Assembly (NCBI GenBank): GCA_003564775.1
Contig: PXEI01000020.1
Coordinates: forward strand, 1-5,536
Source: Spirochaetaceae bacterium
GTDB lineage: Bacteria > Spirochaetota > Spirochaetia > DSM-27196 > SLAA01
Length of the DNA stretch: 5,536 nt
Reading direction: 5' to 3'
Shown here: in pieces, positions 5,118 to 5,536 of the stretch
How positions within the stretch are numbered: position 1 is the stretch's first letter
Layout of the letters: the number at the start of each line of letters is the position of its first letter
Position numbers and translations under genes: made by a program
The notes under the pieces: model-generated
Told to the model about the DNA's origin: nothing
The model's database searches: none
The model's input: the letters and a program-made list of their open reading frames with translations, nothing else

Positions 5118-5536
5118 ATCTCAAGAAGTCAAGCAATGTGGGCTGCAGTACGCGTGATGCGGCAGAGAGCGCTGCCCGATGGGTATGTTCAAGCATTCGA
5201 AGATCCGTGATCGCCTCAGCCAGGTCTATATCCAGTTCATTGGACTTTCTGCGAGCTACCTCGGGTATGTCGTACTGCTCGGTGCGCTGGTAAATGAAGT
5301 CCAGTCGCTGTGATTGAGCACCAAGATCACCCAGGCGCGACAGCATAGTATTGAGGCCCGAGTCGATACCTCCAAGAGCGGCCCCACCCACAGCTTCCTG
5401 ATCACCGGCATACAAGGCATCACGCAACGAGATCACTACATCAAACATTGAACCGCCAAAGTGGTCGGCCGACGGGGCAATATTTGCGGGGGGCCGTTGG
5501 GCGCCGTCGCTGATAACTCCAAGATCCTGCAACACC
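5116..5536 (-). CDS. flgL: Flagellar hook-associated protein 3 (hook-filament junction FlgL), C-terminal part, 5' truncated
   Basis: The minus-strand frame is open at the right edge of the window and ends at TAG (5116-5118), giving about 139 residues of the C-terminus. FlgL joins the hook-linked FlgK ring to the flagellin filament. The end matches the flagellin/FlgL C-terminal D0-D1 helices: LGDLGAQSQRLDFIYQR, then a long helix with ELDIDLAEAITDLRMLEH and the closing AALSAASRVLQPTLLDFL, very close to the usual FlgL ending. The GTG at 5533-5535 is an internal codon, not a start. flgK is expected upstream, outside the window. The order flgL-fliW-csrA supports the assignment over flagellin, as does the LLDFLR ending. 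Confidence 0.93.
   Translation of the reverse strand, partial: VLQDLGVISDGAQRPPANIAPSADHFGGSMFDVVISLRDALYAGDQEAVGGAALGGIDSGLNTMLSRLGDLGAQSQRLDFIYQRTEQYDIPEVARRKSNELDIDLAEAITDLRMLEHTHRAALSAASRVLQPTLLDFLR

Overview
The window reads as a bacterial, spirochaete-like chromosome segment, most likely from the Spirochaetales (Spirochaeta/Treponema-type). The grounds are the gene content and order: a fliD end followed by a hypothetical gene, a membrane-anchored PilZ protein, a small conserved-looking protein, tsaE and tsaB. From memory (not checked here), Treponema pallidum has a similar run around TP0872-TP0876. Base composition looks near 50-55% G+C by eye. No rRNA, tRNA, CRISPR array, insertion sequence or prophage gene is visible. 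This is dense core-genome DNA, and the lineage assignment is an inference.

Region 1 (1-2855, + strand) is a flagellar block. It holds the C-terminal part of the filament cap FliD (cut by the left edge), a 300-residue protein of unknown function starting at GTG with a strong ribosome binding site, and a 373-residue protein with one N-terminal membrane helix, a YcgR-N-like region and a PilZ domain that should bind cyclic-di-GMP.

Region 2 (2845-4442, + strand) continues in the same direction without a visible terminator. A possible 35-residue small ORF bridges the only gap. It is followed by an 87-residue protein of unknown function and then tsaE and tsaB, two partners in synthesis of the t6A37 tRNA modification. 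The genes are joined by 4-base stop/start overlaps. The tsaE reading frame has no ATG, GTG or TTG anywhere; its best start is a CTG inside a CTGA overlap, so standard gene finders would probably miss it.

Region 3 (4432-5536, - strand) is a second flagellar block converging on the first: flgL (cut by the right edge), fliW and csrA. FliW binds and inhibits the RNA-binding translational regulator CsrA, linking flagellar assembly state to translation. csrA and tsaB overlap tail to tail by 11 bases, leaving no room for an ordinary intergenic terminator.

The most notable points are the CTG-only tsaE, the candidate small ORF, the unrecognised 300-residue protein with a possible beta-grasp N-terminus next to fliD, an aspartate-rich loop in FliD, and the overlapping convergent junction of two flagellar operons. 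I see no clearly novel multi-gene system.
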